NCBI GenBank assembly: GCA_030699385.1
Contig: JAUYMY010000027.1
Coordinates: 1 to 32,099 of the forward strand
DNA: 32,099 bases
Direction of reading: 5' to 3'
Origin: Methylobacter sp.
Lineage (GTDB): Bacteria; Pseudomonadota; Gammaproteobacteria; Methylococcales; Methylomonadaceae
The notes under the pieces: model-generated
What the model was told of the DNA's origin: nothing
The model's database searches: none
What the model saw: only the letters and a program-made list of their open reading frames with translations
In this document: positions 1 to 8,428 of the stretch, one piece after another
Layout: each line of letters begins with the position of its first letter
Position numbering within the stretch: the first letter of the stretch is position 1
Translations under genes and position numbers: made by a program

Positions 1-60
1 TAAGTTGTTGTTTATAATGAATAAACAATTTACACGGGAATGAATTAACGCTTATTAAGA

Positions 61-87
61 GTGGCAAAATTTTCGAAAATTTTTCAC
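61..87. terminator. AT-rich palindrome downstream of the DUF1640-type gene
   Basis: AAAATTTTCGAAAATTTT forms a self-complementary core flanked by GTG and CAC. It lies about 80 bases beyond the stop codon of the minus-strand gene that ends at 169. The stem is AT-rich and weak, so this is only a possible 3' end signal. The rest of 1-168 shows no convincing gene. Confidence 0.25.
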
Positions 88-168
88 TATTTTTTCGCTT
101 TCTGAATTTCTTGCTCCTGAAAAACTGGGAAACTTCAGTTTCTCATTAATGGCAGGTTATAAAATAAA

Positions 169-609
169 TCATATCGAATGTGAGATTTTAAGCAGTACGC
201 CAATAATCAAGGTGGTTTGTAAAAAGCCTGCGCCAATAATCCAGCGGGTTAAGTCGGCTTTGCTTTCGGCTATCAAGCGCCCGGTGTCTGCCCTCAATAA
301 CTCAATCTCATGCCTTAAGGCCATGTCTACTTCTTTGATGTCCCGCGTCAAATTTGTTTCAAGCTCTTTGATGTCCCGCGTTAAGTTTGCCTCGATTTCT
401 TTGATGTCCCGCGTCAAAGTCAGCTCAATTTCTTTAATATCACGTTTGCTGGCGACCTCATCCAAATGATAATCATGCCGCGCCTGCTCTAGGGTGCTGT
501 CATTGGCGCTAAGTTGCAACTCGGTAATAACTTGAGCCTGGTCATCGGTGAAGCCAACCGACTTAAGCCGGTTGGCAAAGTGTAGAGTGTCAAACGTGAT
601 TGCATTCAT
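169..609 (-). CDS. DUF1640-type coiled-coil protein with C-terminal membrane anchor
   Basis: This 146-residue protein begins with a conserved-looking head (FDTLHFANRLKSVGFTDDQA, residues 6-25), has a long charged coiled coil, and ends in one hydrophobic segment at about residues 122-142. The arrangement is that of the bacterial DUF1640/CCDC90-like family, distant relatives of mitochondrial MCUR1, whose bacterial role is not established. The coiled coil contains four copies of an 11-residue unit, with RDIKE at 56, 67, 78 and 89, so it is a hendecad rather than a heptad repeat. The repeat is also clear in the DNA with a 33-bp period. The start is supported by AAAGG seven bases upstream of the ATG. 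The next gene upstream on the strand ends at 647, so the two could be co-transcribed. I infer a membrane-tethered oligomer and no enzymatic function. Confidence 0.8.
   Translation of the reverse strand: MNAITFDTLHFANRLKSVGFTDDQAQVITELQLSANDSTLEQARHDYHLDEVASKRDIKEIELTLTRDIKEIEANLTRDIKELETNLTRDIKEVDMALRHEIELLRADTGRLIAESKADLTRWIIGAGFLQTTLIIGVLLKISHSI
332..463. repeat. 33-bp tandem repeat inside the coiled-coil gene, about four copies
   Basis: The sequence TCTTTGATGTCCCGCGT recurs at 332, 365 and 398 with a degenerate fourth copy at 431, an exact 33-bp spacing. It encodes the hendecad coiled-coil units of the gene on the minus strand. Copy number could vary between strains without breaking the reading frame. 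Confidence 0.85.
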
Positions 610-646
610 GGCGCAGCCTTTAGGGGTTGTGGTCGGTTTATTATAC

Positions 647-1336
647 TTACCCGATCCTGGTTTGCTTGATCATATTGCCCATCAGATCGGAAACAGCGCG
701 GTCTGCGACACCCACTACCTTGATGTTTTTTTTGATAACAACAGAATAATTTTCATGCAGATGGCCGTGAAAGATATTTTTAACACCCATCGCGGCGGCC
801 AATTCACCAATCACATCAAAACCGTGACGATGCGACCCCGGGGCTTCATGGCTGACTAAAATATCCGCTTTCAGTTTTTTTAAGGCCTCAAACTCATCAT
901 GCCAAATCGCCGCCTTATACTTTAACGACATGGCTCTGTGCCTGATGCTGGCGGGCTGATTACGCAGATAGTCCTGTTTATCCTGCCATTTTGGCGGTTG
1001 CGGCGGATACCAAACGCGCCCTAAAAAAATTCCGCTCAACCCGGCAATTTTCAGCCCAGCTATTTCCGTAACTTTTAAATGCAACCCCTGATCAGCCAAG
1101 GCAGAATTAAATAAATGCTTATGTTTGCTGGGTGTTTCAAAATCATGATTTCCTGCTATCCACCAAATCTGGGTTAAGCCGACAATGTCCTGCAAACAGC
1201 TTTCCAACGGCCTATCCAAATCATAATCGCCCAGCAATACCACGGCTTCAGGTTTGTATTCATGTACAGCCGCTATTAACGGATTAAAATCCCCATGCGG
1301 GTCGCCGGCAAATAAAATCTTATGTTTTGGGTTCAA
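647..1336 (-). CDS. Calcineurin-like metallophosphoesterase
   Basis: This 229-residue protein carries the metallophosphoesterase motifs in order: GDPHG at 11-15, GDYD at 36-39, GNHD at 62-65, SHEA at 162-165 and GHLHE at 191-195. These residues bind the two metal ions in this superfamily of phosphodiesterases and phosphatases. The substrate cannot be read from the sequence. No signal peptide is visible, so it should be cytosolic. The reading frame opens with TTG (complement of 1334-1336), not ATG. An AGGAG ribosome binding site seven bases upstream makes that start convincing, and the GDPHG motif only ten residues in leaves no room for a later start. It is the upstream neighbour of the DUF1640-type gene on the same strand, 37 bases apart. 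Confidence 0.85.
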   Translation of the reverse strand: MNPKHKILFAGDPHGDFNPLIAAVHEYKPEAVVLLGDYDLDRPLESCLQDIVGLTQIWWIAGNHDFETPSKHKHLFNSALADQGLHLKVTEIAGLKIAGLSGIFLGRVWYPPQPPKWQDKQDYLRNQPASIRHRAMSLKYKAAIWHDEFEALKKLKADILVSHEAPGSHRHGFDVIGELAAAMGVKNIFHGHLHENYSVVIKKNIKVVGVADRAVSDLMGNMIKQTRIG

Positions 1337-1493
1337 AGTGTTACTCCTGTTAACTGGAACCTGAACCTAATGATTGAAGCAACGATTTATTTGCATTGCC
1401 CGGCGCGGGTTTAAAATTGCCCCGATTATAGACAAAACTCGCCTTGATTAATATTAGGGCGGTTAAATCATTAAAAAGGTTGTCGCCGCGAAG

Positions 1494-1518
1494 GGCACGA
1501 AGTTTTACTCTTCGTGCC
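1494..1518. repeat. Perfect 9-bp hairpin of the CACGAAG repeat type
   Basis: GGCACGAAG (1494-1502) and CTTCGTGCC (1510-1518) form a perfect stem with a 7-base loop. It lies between the phosphoesterase and the sigma-54 activator, both on the minus strand, about 110 bases past the stop of the activator. It may act as a transcription terminator. It resembles hairpins at 8909-8960 and 15216-15302, suggesting a dispersed repeat family. Confidence 0.5.
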
Positions 1519-1624
1519 GCCTAAAACGCCTACTTTATGCGTTTACTGATTCAGCATTTGTGCCGGTGCTGTCAGCGAAAACCGTGGCTCTAGCGTTATA
1601 GTGCTTTGAAGTGAGTTAGAGCAA

Positions 1625-2575
1625 TTACAGCAGTCCGCGCTTTTTAACGCGGTAATAAAGAGCATCTCTGGACATGCCTAATAACAAGGAGGCTTGCTGA
1701 TAATTGCCTTTCGTTTTTACCATCGCTTGCCGTATTAAATTAAACTCCTGTTCAGGCCAATTAAAACCATGCTCGGGTAATTCAAACAGCTTTTCAATTT
1801 CAGTTTTTCTAGGTTGTAAATAGCCGCGCGGCAGATCTGTTATTTCGACGGGTCTGCTAAGCGGAAAAATAGCTAGGTTCTCGCACAAATTACGTAATTC
1901 CCGGATATTGCCCGGCCAAAAATAACAGTGAAGTTTAGCTAAGGTTTCAGCGCTGATTGACGGCGGAGTGACGGCATATTTTTCGGCAAAATAGCCCATG
2001 AAGTGATTGATTAATAATTCAATATCTTGAGGACGCTCTCTAAGAGGCGGCAGCATCAGTGGCACAATATTGATGCGAAAATACAAATCCTTACGAAATG
2101 CGCCTAGCTTAACTTGTTGCTCTAAATTAGCATTGGAAGCGGCGATAATTCTGACATCGGCTTTATAGGTTTTAACAGCGCCAATGGGCAAATATTCGCC
2201 CGTTTCAATAAAGCGCAGTAATTTCATCTGTACCGATAGCGACAGTGAATTGATTTCATCTAAAAACAGCGTACCACTATGGGCGGCGGCTAAAATACCG
2301 CCTTTATCGGCAATCGCTCCGGTAAAGGCACCTTTACAATAGCCGAACAATTCGGATTCAATCAGCGACTCGGACAGCGCCGCGCAGTTTAAGGGGATAA
2401 AAGGTTTATTTTTACGTCGGCTGTTTTTTAAGATGGCGTTAGCGACAAGTTCTTTGCCGGTGCCGGTTTCGCCGGTAATCAATACAGTGACATCGGTCGG
2501 GGCAATTTTTTTAATGGAACTCAGTAGTGCTTTTAAAGCAGGATCATTACCAATGATGGTTTCTGAAGGGGTCAT
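1625..2575 (-). CDS. Sigma-54-dependent transcriptional activator lacking a receiver domain (PspF-like architecture)
   Basis: This 316-residue protein is almost entirely an AAA+ sigma-54 interaction domain. Walker A GETGTGKE is at 35-42, the sigma-54-contacting GAFTGA loop at 82-87, and Walker B TLFLDE at 102-107. A Fis-type helix-turn-helix (NYQQASLLLGMSRDALYYRV) closes the C-terminus. There is no N-terminal receiver, GAF or PAS domain, so activity must be controlled by abundance or by a partner, as PspF is by PspA. It lies downstream of the multiheme cytochrome and PxKF-like genes on the same strand. A sigma-54 promoter upstream of the cytochrome suggests that this is the local activator. 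No strong ribosome binding site is visible before the ATG. The target assignment is inference. Confidence 0.92.
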   Translation of the reverse strand: MTPSETIIGNDPALKALLSSIKKIAPTDVTVLITGETGTGKELVANAILKNSRRKNKPFIPLNCAALSESLIESELFGYCKGAFTGAIADKGGILAAAHSGTLFLDEINSLSLSVQMKLLRFIETGEYLPIGAVKTYKADVRIIAASNANLEQQVKLGAFRKDLYFRINIVPLMLPPLRERPQDIELLINHFMGYFAEKYAVTPPSISAETLAKLHCYFWPGNIRELRNLCENLAIFPLSRPVEITDLPRGYLQPRKTEIEKLFELPEHGFNWPEQEFNLIRQAMVKTKGNYQQASLLLGMSRDALYYRVKKRGLL

Positions 2576-2606
2576 AATGAGGCTTGATGACTCGTTAATT
2601 TAATCG

Positions 2607-2674
2607 TTGTGGGAGCGATGCCTACAGCGCGATTTAAAATGAAACAAATCGCGGCGTAGGCGTCACTCCCACAA
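2607..2674. repeat. Long palindromic intergenic hairpin (GTGGGAG...CTCCCAC)
   Basis: Arms at 2607-2635 and 2646-2674 pair over most of 29 bases, with ends TTGTGGGAG and CTCCCACAA and an inner GCGATTT/AAATCGC stem. It sits 14 bases after the stop codon of the PxKF-like gene and before the sigma-54 activator. It could reduce read-through or protect the upstream mRNA. It has the look of a REP-like dispersed palindrome, but I see only one copy here. Confidence 0.6.
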
Positions 2675-2688
2675 CTTTTAGTCAAAAA

Positions 2689-3963
2689 TTATTTAAATTG
2701 GAATTGTGTAATCGGTGAAATTGCGCCGCTGTTAAACTCAAGATACATCGCGCGGCAGGTTCCCCAATAACTTTTTGGCGTTTTCCAGTTGTATTGCCAT
2801 TCACCATTTCCGCTGTATTGCAGGCCGCTGTTGCCCGGTGCTTCTTCTTCAACTGCGTCGTGTGGAGCAGTGGTTTCGCAATCAATCGGGTAAGAATAGA
2901 AACCTTTAAAACTGGTAGCATCTTCAATCGGCAGGCCGTTAGCATCGGTCAAACGCCATTTGGCAGGCACGACTTGTCCGGCTTTGGCGGTGTTGATTAG
3001 CTCGTTGTTCAAAGGTGCGGCAAAACCTTCAAATTGATATGTCACCATGAACGTGGAGCACGTCGGCGGTGTCGTAACATTGCCTTTAACATCGGTACCG
3101 CGCACACACACTTCGTTGGCACCTAACTTTGAAGCGGCTAACTCGGCACTCACGTCTTCACTGACGCTGTCGAATGCGCCATCTTGAGCGCCCATCGGCT
3201 CCCAATCCCCGCCGTTTAAGCTGTATTCGGCGTTGCTAATGTTATTGTTGCCGGTGTCGGCATCGGAAACCGTGGCTCTCAGTGTTGTGGTGCCGTTGAT
3301 GATTGCAGGGTTCGGGTTGACACCGATGCCGTCGATTTTAGGGCCGGTTTGGTCGGCATAACCGATATTGATTTGGATGTGGTTATTATCAGCCCCCGGC
3401 TGCATACCGGACAGTACGATATGACCTTCCAAGGTAAAACCGTTGGTTAAATTTTCGCCGGTCACATTCCATTTGGCACCGGCTGCCGTTCCCGAAAAGC
3501 TGTTAGGCGACAGTTCCGCGCCATTGAGCTTAAAATGTTTAAGCTCGACTGACGTTGCATGTCCCATAGGATGATAAGCCTGAACATTCAACAACAAATA
3601 ATTGAGTTCACCTAGATCGCCAACCTCTTTAGTCACTGTAATTGGAGCCGGAGACATGCCTGCCATACCAACAATAGTGGTCAGCTTCTTTGTTGCCGCA
3701 TCGTAACTGAATTTAATGTGTTTTTCGCTGCCCCAGCTAATGTTGGTCGGCCCAGTAGTCGCTAGCGGCAATGTACCCAAGTACACTCTCGGATTGCCAT
3801 TGCCATTGCCGTTCATGTGCCGATAACGCACCGCCGCTTTTAGGTCAGCGCCATCAATAGCACCGCTACGGACAGTTGCCGCATAAAGGTCTGTCGCAGT
3901 CAGTAGCTCCAGTCCAATAATCGCCATTAATTTGCCTAAAGGTAAAGTCAGTTTTTGTTTCAT
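2689..3963 (-). CDS. Secreted protein with Ig-like region and C-terminal PxKF-like domain
   Basis: This 424-residue protein starts with a lysine-rich n-region and a hydrophobic stretch ending near LYAA (residues 26-29), a likely signal peptide. A GNGNGN run follows near residue 52. The centre has a beta-sandwich style segment (NPAIINGTTTLRATVSDADT) like bacterial Ig-like domains. The last hundred residues (AGQVVPAKWRLTDANGLPI, then LQYSGNGEWQYNWKTPK and TCRAMYLEF) resemble the PxKF domain of extracellular proteins, with PAKW in place of PxKF. A GAGGAA site lies eight bases before the ATG. It lies 63 bases downstream of the pentaheme cytochrome on the same strand and is probably its operon partner. 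The function is unknown; I infer an envelope or cell-surface role beside the cytochrome. Confidence 0.75.
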   Translation of the reverse strand: MKQKLTLPLGKLMAIIGLELLTATDLYAATVRSGAIDGADLKAAVRYRHMNGNGNGNPRVYLGTLPLATTGPTNISWGSEKHIKFSYDAATKKLTTIVGMAGMSPAPITVTKEVGDLGELNYLLLNVQAYHPMGHATSVELKHFKLNGAELSPNSFSGTAAGAKWNVTGENLTNGFTLEGHIVLSGMQPGADNNHIQINIGYADQTGPKIDGIGVNPNPAIINGTTTLRATVSDADTGNNNISNAEYSLNGGDWEPMGAQDGAFDSVSEDVSAELAASKLGANEVCVRGTDVKGNVTTPPTCSTFMVTYQFEGFAAPLNNELINTAKAGQVVPAKWRLTDANGLPIEDATSFKGFYSYPIDCETTAPHDAVEEEAPGNSGLQYSGNGEWQYNWKTPKSYWGTCRAMYLEFNSGAISPITQFQFK

Positions 3964-4026
3964 AAGTTGTTATTCCTCAATTAAAAAAAAGTTAAAAAAA
4001 TGCACGTCCCTGTGCTCAAGTCTTCC

Positions 4027-6597
4027 TTAGCGGGTAACACTAAAGCTGCTGTTGGCAATGCGGCTGGTTTTGGCGTTGGACGCATTGAACATGGTTTTGA
4101 AATCCTCAACCTCCGCATCACTTTCGACAAACAAATCTTGTGCGAAGGAGTAGGCAATCGGTTGATGTACCAATTCCGCTTCGACTTGATAGTTATTGCC
4201 GGTCAGGCCGCTAATGCGATAACTGATGTCGTCGCTGCCGCCAACAAAATTGGCATCGGTCAAGGCATCGCCAACCACTTTGATGTCATTAGGCGCGGCG
4301 GCTTTGTTGAAACCTTGTGGCAATAAGCGGTTGTCTTTCAGATAAACCATGCCGCGTAACAAGGTGTAAGTAACCTGATTCAGGTTGTCACCCATAATCG
4401 CCTCGTACACTTGCACTTGGTCAGGAGCGGTAATCAACTCGTAATGCGGTTCAAAGGTAGTCCGGTTGGTATCCGCATCGACGCCGACAATGCTGCCGTT
4501 GGCGTTGATCTTGCCCGATTCAAACACAATGTTGTTTTGCGCATCTTTGACCGTCACATGCAGCACCACCCGCCGAGAAGGATAGGCGCTGGGCAGTTTA
4601 TGGCCGGTGTTGCTGTTGATTTTTAAGGTAAAGTTCAAATTGTTATCGCTAGCCAAGGTTTGGCTAACCGGGGTAATGCTGGCCGAACTGTTCAGCATGG
4701 TTTGCGTCTTGTCGATAGTTTCGGCAAAGTTGTTCGCCAATACGCCAAGCTGATTTTTGTTTTTGTCAAAAATATCCAGCATCAATTTATTGGCGCCGAC
4801 AAATTCATGCAGGCCAAAGTTATCACGACCCGCCAGCCACATAGGCCGGTTGGAAATTTTCACATTGTCAAGATGGGTCATATGACAGTCTTGGCATTGT
4901 TTGTTGACATTGGGCGTGGCGTAGCTGCTGTGTTCCCATTCGCTGTACGGCATTTGTTCCGGGAATTCAGTTTCCGGCGTGGTACTTAAAATCTTGCCGG
5001 TTTCATCCACAAAAGGTGTTTTTAAGTTATGGCAAGTGCCGCATATTTTCGATGATTCCATGTGAGCGCCATAAGCGGGCGTATAACCGGTATTCATCAC
5101 CATAGGATTAGCGAATGGATCGGTGTATTGGCCATAAATGATTTTGTTATCGCCAATTTGATAGCCGCCGGTAAAACTGCTCAAGGTGCCCAAGTTAGCT
5201 GCATCTTGGATTTGGTGGCATGAGGTACAACCGACACCGTTCATTGCTTCATCATGGCGTGGATGGCCGGCGCTTAAAAAGCCGCCATCCAAAATGCCTT
5301 TAGGCTCGTTGAATTTTTTTGCCTCAAAATTCGCCATCGGCGCGTGGCAACGGGTACATTTATCGTTAATGACATCGGCCAAGTGCGGGTTGCGGTTCAA
5401 TTCGCTGCGTACTTTGGCTTTCCAGAACGGATCGCGTGCTGAGTTCGCCATCATCGTCGATGACCAGTCGGTTTCAATCGACACATCCTTGCCGGTGCTG
5501 TCTTGAATATTGTTATGGCACATGGTGCAGTTGGCGGAACCGGAGAAATGTTCCGAAGTAAAAGCCGGATCGCCGGATGATGCAGGCGGCAATAAGAAAT
5601 TGCCATTGCTGTTGGCTTTGGTGGTGACACTAAATGGGCCGTTGATGCCGCCGATGTTCAAAGTAGCGGTACTGGTGACGCTGTACTCGGGCGATGAAAT
5701 TTGCTGTACGCGCGCGCTGTCGCCATTATTGACCTGTCCTGCAGTCGCCACGAAAGTAGCGCCGTTCAACGAATACAAACCGCCGCTGATGCTGATGGCC
5801 GCCGGGGCATTGATGCCGCTGACAGTGATAGCATTAGAGGTGATCGTAGTTGCCGATTCGACATTGGTTTGCGCGGCAAAGCCAAACGCATCCGGTGTGG
5901 TGTCGGCCACAGCGGCCAGCGTGGTGACGCTAAAAGCCCCCGATACGCCGCCGATGCTCAATGTCGCCGTGGTGGTTGTGCTGTTGGCGTTGGACGATTG
6001 CAGTTGAATTTTAACCGTATTGCCGTTAACGACCGTACCGGCACTGCTGGTAAAACTGCCGTTGTTAATCGAATACAGGCCGCCGCTGATGCTAATCGGC
6101 GATGCTGCGTCGATGCCGCTGACGGTAATGGTGTTGGACGTAATCGGGCTATTGAGCGCGACATCGGTTTGCGCGGTAAAGCTAAACGCATCCGGCGTGG
6201 TGTCGGACGGTACATTTGCCAGTGTGGTCGAACTGAAAGTGTCTTTAATGCCGCCAATGGTCAGCACCGTATTGATGGTGGCGTTATAACTCGTAGACGA
6301 GGTATGGCGAACCCGGATGGAATCGCCGTTATAGGCTGTGCCTTTACTGCTGGTAAAGCTGCCATTGTTGCGCGAATACTGGCCGCCACTGATGCTGATT
6401 GACGAGCCTGAATTAATGCCGCTTAGCGTAATCGCATTCGAGGTTATCGACGTATTCAGTGCCACCCCGGTTTGATCGGTGAAACTAAAGGCGTCGGGGG
6501 TGGTGTCTTTACTGCTGGGCGCTGCTTGGGCATTAACGCCATACAAAGCGACACTGAGCCAGATTAAACGGACTAGAAAGATTAAATATCGGGACAT
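4027..6597 (-). CDS. Secreted pentaheme cytochrome c with three tandem Ig-like repeats
   Basis: This 856-residue protein has a signal peptide ending near NAQAA (residues 22-26). Three repeats of about 100 residues follow, each opening with DTTPDAF at 31, 132 and 232. Five CXXCH heme-binding motifs are at 357, 414, 457, 519 and 568. The C-terminal 280 residues have no CXXCH and look beta-rich. Covalent heme attachment requires export to the periplasm or surface, so an extracytoplasmic electron-transfer or redox enzyme role is likely, but the substrate is unknown. The tandem repeats may be a stalk or adhesive part. It is the first gene of a probable operon with the PxKF-like protein, and a -24/-12 promoter at 6763-6778 lies upstream. 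The ribosome binding site is weak (GAGA). Confidence 0.85.
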   Translation of the reverse strand: MSRYLIFLVRLIWLSVALYGVNAQAAPSSKDTTPDAFSFTDQTGVALNTSITSNAITLSGINSGSSISISGGQYSRNNGSFTSSKGTAYNGDSIRVRHTSSTSYNATINTVLTIGGIKDTFSSTTLANVPSDTTPDAFSFTAQTDVALNSPITSNTITVSGIDAASPISISGGLYSINNGSFTSSAGTVVNGNTVKIQLQSSNANSTTTTATLSIGGVSGAFSVTTLAAVADTTPDAFGFAAQTNVESATTITSNAITVSGINAPAAISISGGLYSLNGATFVATAGQVNNGDSARVQQISSPEYSVTSTATLNIGGINGPFSVTTKANSNGNFLLPPASSGDPAFTSEHFSGSANCTMCHNNIQDSTGKDVSIETDWSSTMMANSARDPFWKAKVRSELNRNPHLADVINDKCTRCHAPMANFEAKKFNEPKGILDGGFLSAGHPRHDEAMNGVGCTSCHQIQDAANLGTLSSFTGGYQIGDNKIIYGQYTDPFANPMVMNTGYTPAYGAHMESSKICGTCHNLKTPFVDETGKILSTTPETEFPEQMPYSEWEHSSYATPNVNKQCQDCHMTHLDNVKISNRPMWLAGRDNFGLHEFVGANKLMLDIFDKNKNQLGVLANNFAETIDKTQTMLNSSASITPVSQTLASDNNLNFTLKINSNTGHKLPSAYPSRRVVLHVTVKDAQNNIVFESGKINANGSIVGVDADTNRTTFEPHYELITAPDQVQVYEAIMGDNLNQVTYTLLRGMVYLKDNRLLPQGFNKAAAPNDIKVVGDALTDANFVGGSDDISYRISGLTGNNYQVEAELVHQPIAYSFAQDLFVESDAEVEDFKTMFNASNAKTSRIANSSFSVTR
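5608..6507. repeat. Three tandem approximately 300-bp repeats encoding Ig-like units
   Basis: The region coding for residues 31-330 of the cytochrome consists of three units of 100-101 codons. Each begins with the codons for DTTPDAF and ends near the codons for a GPF/GAF-SVTT segment. The units have diverged, but ITSNAIT and SGGLYS blocks are shared in protein. This indicates internal duplication. Confidence 0.75.
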
Positions 6598-6762
6598 AAT
6601 GATTTCTCATGAGTTGTAAAAGTAGATTTAGTTGTTTTCATTTGTTTTTCATGTAGTGCTTTATAAAAATAGAAAATTCACTCCATGTCCGTATTGAACC
6701 TGCCCATAGTCTTCTTGGAGGCCTTCCTTGAACCGAACGAACTTGATAGCAATGGATATATA

Positions 6763-6778
6763 AGCAATTACTGAACCA
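6763..6778 (-). promoter_or_regulatory. Probable sigma-54 (-24/-12) promoter for the cytochrome operon
   Basis: Read on the minus strand, the sequence is TGGTTCAGTAATTGCT. It matches the sigma-54 consensus TGGCACG-N4-TTGCW, with the invariant GG and GC dinucleotides exactly ten bases apart. Transcription would start near 6752 and give a leader of about 155 bases before the cytochrome ATG at 6597. A sigma-54 activator gene lies at the far end of the same cluster, which supports the call. It is a motif match by eye, not a measured promoter. Confidence 0.65.
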
Positions 6779-6835
6779 CCTTTATTTTTTACTTCTTTTC
6801 AATAACTTATGTGAATTCCTCTAATTCTGCAGGCA

Positions 6836-6883
6836 AAAAAATAGGTCATATCACCTATTTTTGCGTGATATGACCTATTTTTT
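6836..6883. promoter_or_regulatory. Perfect 19-bp inverted repeat in the divergent intergenic region
   Basis: AAAAAATAGGTCATATCAC (6836-6854) and its exact complement (6865-6883) surround a 10-base spacer. It lies between the cytochrome operon (leftward) and icd (rightward), about 85 bases upstream of the -24 element at 6777. This is a suitable place for the upstream activator sequence of a sigma-54 activator. The A-tract and T-tract flanks also make it look like a bidirectional terminator, but no transcript is seen that should end here. It could also be an attenuator in the icd leader. Confidence 0.55.
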
Positions 6884-7018
6884 ATTTTTAATACAGCAGT
6901 CCGGTTAAATGATGCAAATCACACCGCTTTTGTTATCATGCCTGAAGTCCGTGGAGGCGTTGCTGTGCGACGTCGCTACCTTATGCAGCAATCGTTAATA
7001 TTATTTTAAGGAGTTGTT

Positions 7019-8320
7019 ATGGCTAATTTCACACTTACCTCCCCCCCAAACGGCAGTGCAATCAGCGTACAAAACGGCAAACTGGTGGTGCCGGATAATC
7101 CGATTATTCCTTTTATTGAAGGCGACGGCACTGGGCCGGATATTTGGCGCGCCACGGTGCGGGTGTTGGATGCCGCCGTTGCCAGCGCTTATTCAGGGCA
7201 AAAGAAAATTCACTGGATGGAAGTTTATGCCGGGGAAAAAGCCAACCGGCTGTTTAATACTTGGTTGCCTGATGAGACGGTCGAAGCCTGCAAAACCTAT
7301 TTGGTATCGATTAAAGGTCCATTAACTACACCGATCGGCGGCGGCATCAGTTCGCTGAATGTGGCGCTGCGTCAGTTACTGGATATGTATGTGTGCTTAC
7401 GTCCGGTCAGATGGTTTCAGGGCGTGCCGTCGCCGGTCAAAAATCCCGGCGCTGTCGATATGGTGATTTTTCGGGAAAATACCGAGGACATTTACGCCGG
7501 GATTGAGTTTGAACAAGGCAGCGATGATGCGCTGCTTTTTTTGCGCCTGTTAAAAGAAAATTTTCCCAAGCAATACGCCAAAATCCGTTTTCCTGATACT
7601 GCCGGCATCGGCGTAAAACCGGTGTCGCAGGAAGGCACCGAACGCCTAATGCGTTCGGCCATTGATTATGCTATTACCAACAAACGCAAATCGCTGACGA
7701 TTGTGCATAAAGGCAATATCATGAAGTTTACCGAAGGCGCGTTCCGTAATTGGGCTTACAAACTGGCCGAGCGCGAATACCCGGATCAGGTCTATACCTG
7801 GGGGCACTGGGAAAAAACCCGTGCCGAGTTTGGCGTCGAGGCGGCCAACAAAATGCAGGCGGAAGCGTTGGCAAAAGGCCGTATTCTGATTAAGGACGCC
7901 ATTGCCGACATTACCTTGCAGCAAGTGCTGACCCGGCCTGAAGATTTCGATGTGATTGCGACCTTGAATTTGAACGGCGATTATTTGTCCGATGCGCTGG
8001 CCGCGCAAGTCGGCGGTATCGGCATTGCGCCCGGCGGCAATATCAATTATCAAACCGGCACCGCCGTGTTTGAGGCCACGCATGGCACCGCGCCCAAATA
8101 TGCCGATCAGGACAAAGTCAATCCGGGCTCATTGATTCTATCCGGCGAAATGATGCTGCGTTATTTGGGCTGGACAGAAGCCGCCGATGCGCTCATTGCG
8201 GCCATGGATGCCGCCATTTCCAGTAAACGGGTGACTTATGATTTTGCCCGTTTGATGGACGGCGCGACCGAGGTTAAATGCAGCGAATTTGCCGATGTGT
8301 TGATTGAGAATTTGCAATAG
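7019..8320 (+). CDS. icd: NADP-dependent isocitrate dehydrogenase
   Basis: This 433-residue enzyme of the TCA cycle oxidatively decarboxylates isocitrate to 2-oxoglutarate and makes NADPH. It aligns by eye along its whole length with E. coli Icd, including [20 protein letters not shown] (100-119), [28 protein letters not shown] and NLNGDYISDALAAQ-like blocks. Ser112 corresponds to E. coli Ser113, the residue phosphorylated by AceK, but no aceK is in the window. HGTAPKYA and [11 protein letters not shown] keep the Lys, Tyr and Arg residues that select NADP in the E. coli enzyme. AAGGAG at 7008-7013 sets the ATG. A hairpin follows 50 bases after the stop, so it is probably transcribed alone. 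Confidence 0.98.
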   Translation: MANFTLTSPPNGSAISVQNGKLVVPDNPIIPFIEGDGTGPDIWRATVRVLDAAVASAYSGQKKIHWMEVYAGEKANRLFNTWLPDETVEACKTYLVSIKGPLTTPIGGGISSLNVALRQLLDMYVCLRPVRWFQGVPSPVKNPGAVDMVIFRENTEDIYAGIEFEQGSDDALLFLRLLKENFPKQYAKIRFPDTAGIGVKPVSQEGTERLMRSAIDYAITNKRKSLTIVHKGNIMKFTEGAFRNWAYKLAEREYPDQVYTWGHWEKTRAEFGVEAANKMQAEALAKGRILIKDAIADITLQQVLTRPEDFDVIATLNLNGDYLSDALAAQVGGIGIAPGGNINYQTGTAVFEATHGTAPKYADQDKVNPGSLILSGEMMLRYLGWTEAADALIAAMDAAISSKRVTYDFARLMDGATEVKCSEFADVLIENLQ

Positions 8321-8370
8321 CTTTAGGTAACTCTACCGATAGATAACGCTTGGTTTTAGCCTTATTATTT

Positions 8371-8403
8371 GAAAACAGGTTGATCTTATATCAACCTGTT
8401 TTC
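8371..8403 (+). terminator. Hairpin terminator downstream of icd
   Basis: GAAAACAGGTTGA (8371-8383) and TCAACCTGTTTTC (8391-8403) form a perfect 13-bp stem with a 7-base loop. The 3' arm supplies a TTTT run, although no long U tail follows. It lies 50 bases past the icd stop and just before the PilZ gene. Confidence 0.65.
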
Positions 8404-8428
8404 GATAACTCAGCTAAAGGCAGGCGTT

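Noticed and set aside
5701..6402. Open frame of 233 codons on the plus strand
   Set aside because: It is antisense to the repeat part of the cytochrome, and its arginine-rich repetitive composition reflects the repeats.
6836..6883. Palindrome as an ordinary terminator
   Set aside because: Both neighbouring genes point away from it, so no known transcript ends there. I list it as regulatory, with the terminator reading kept as an alternative.
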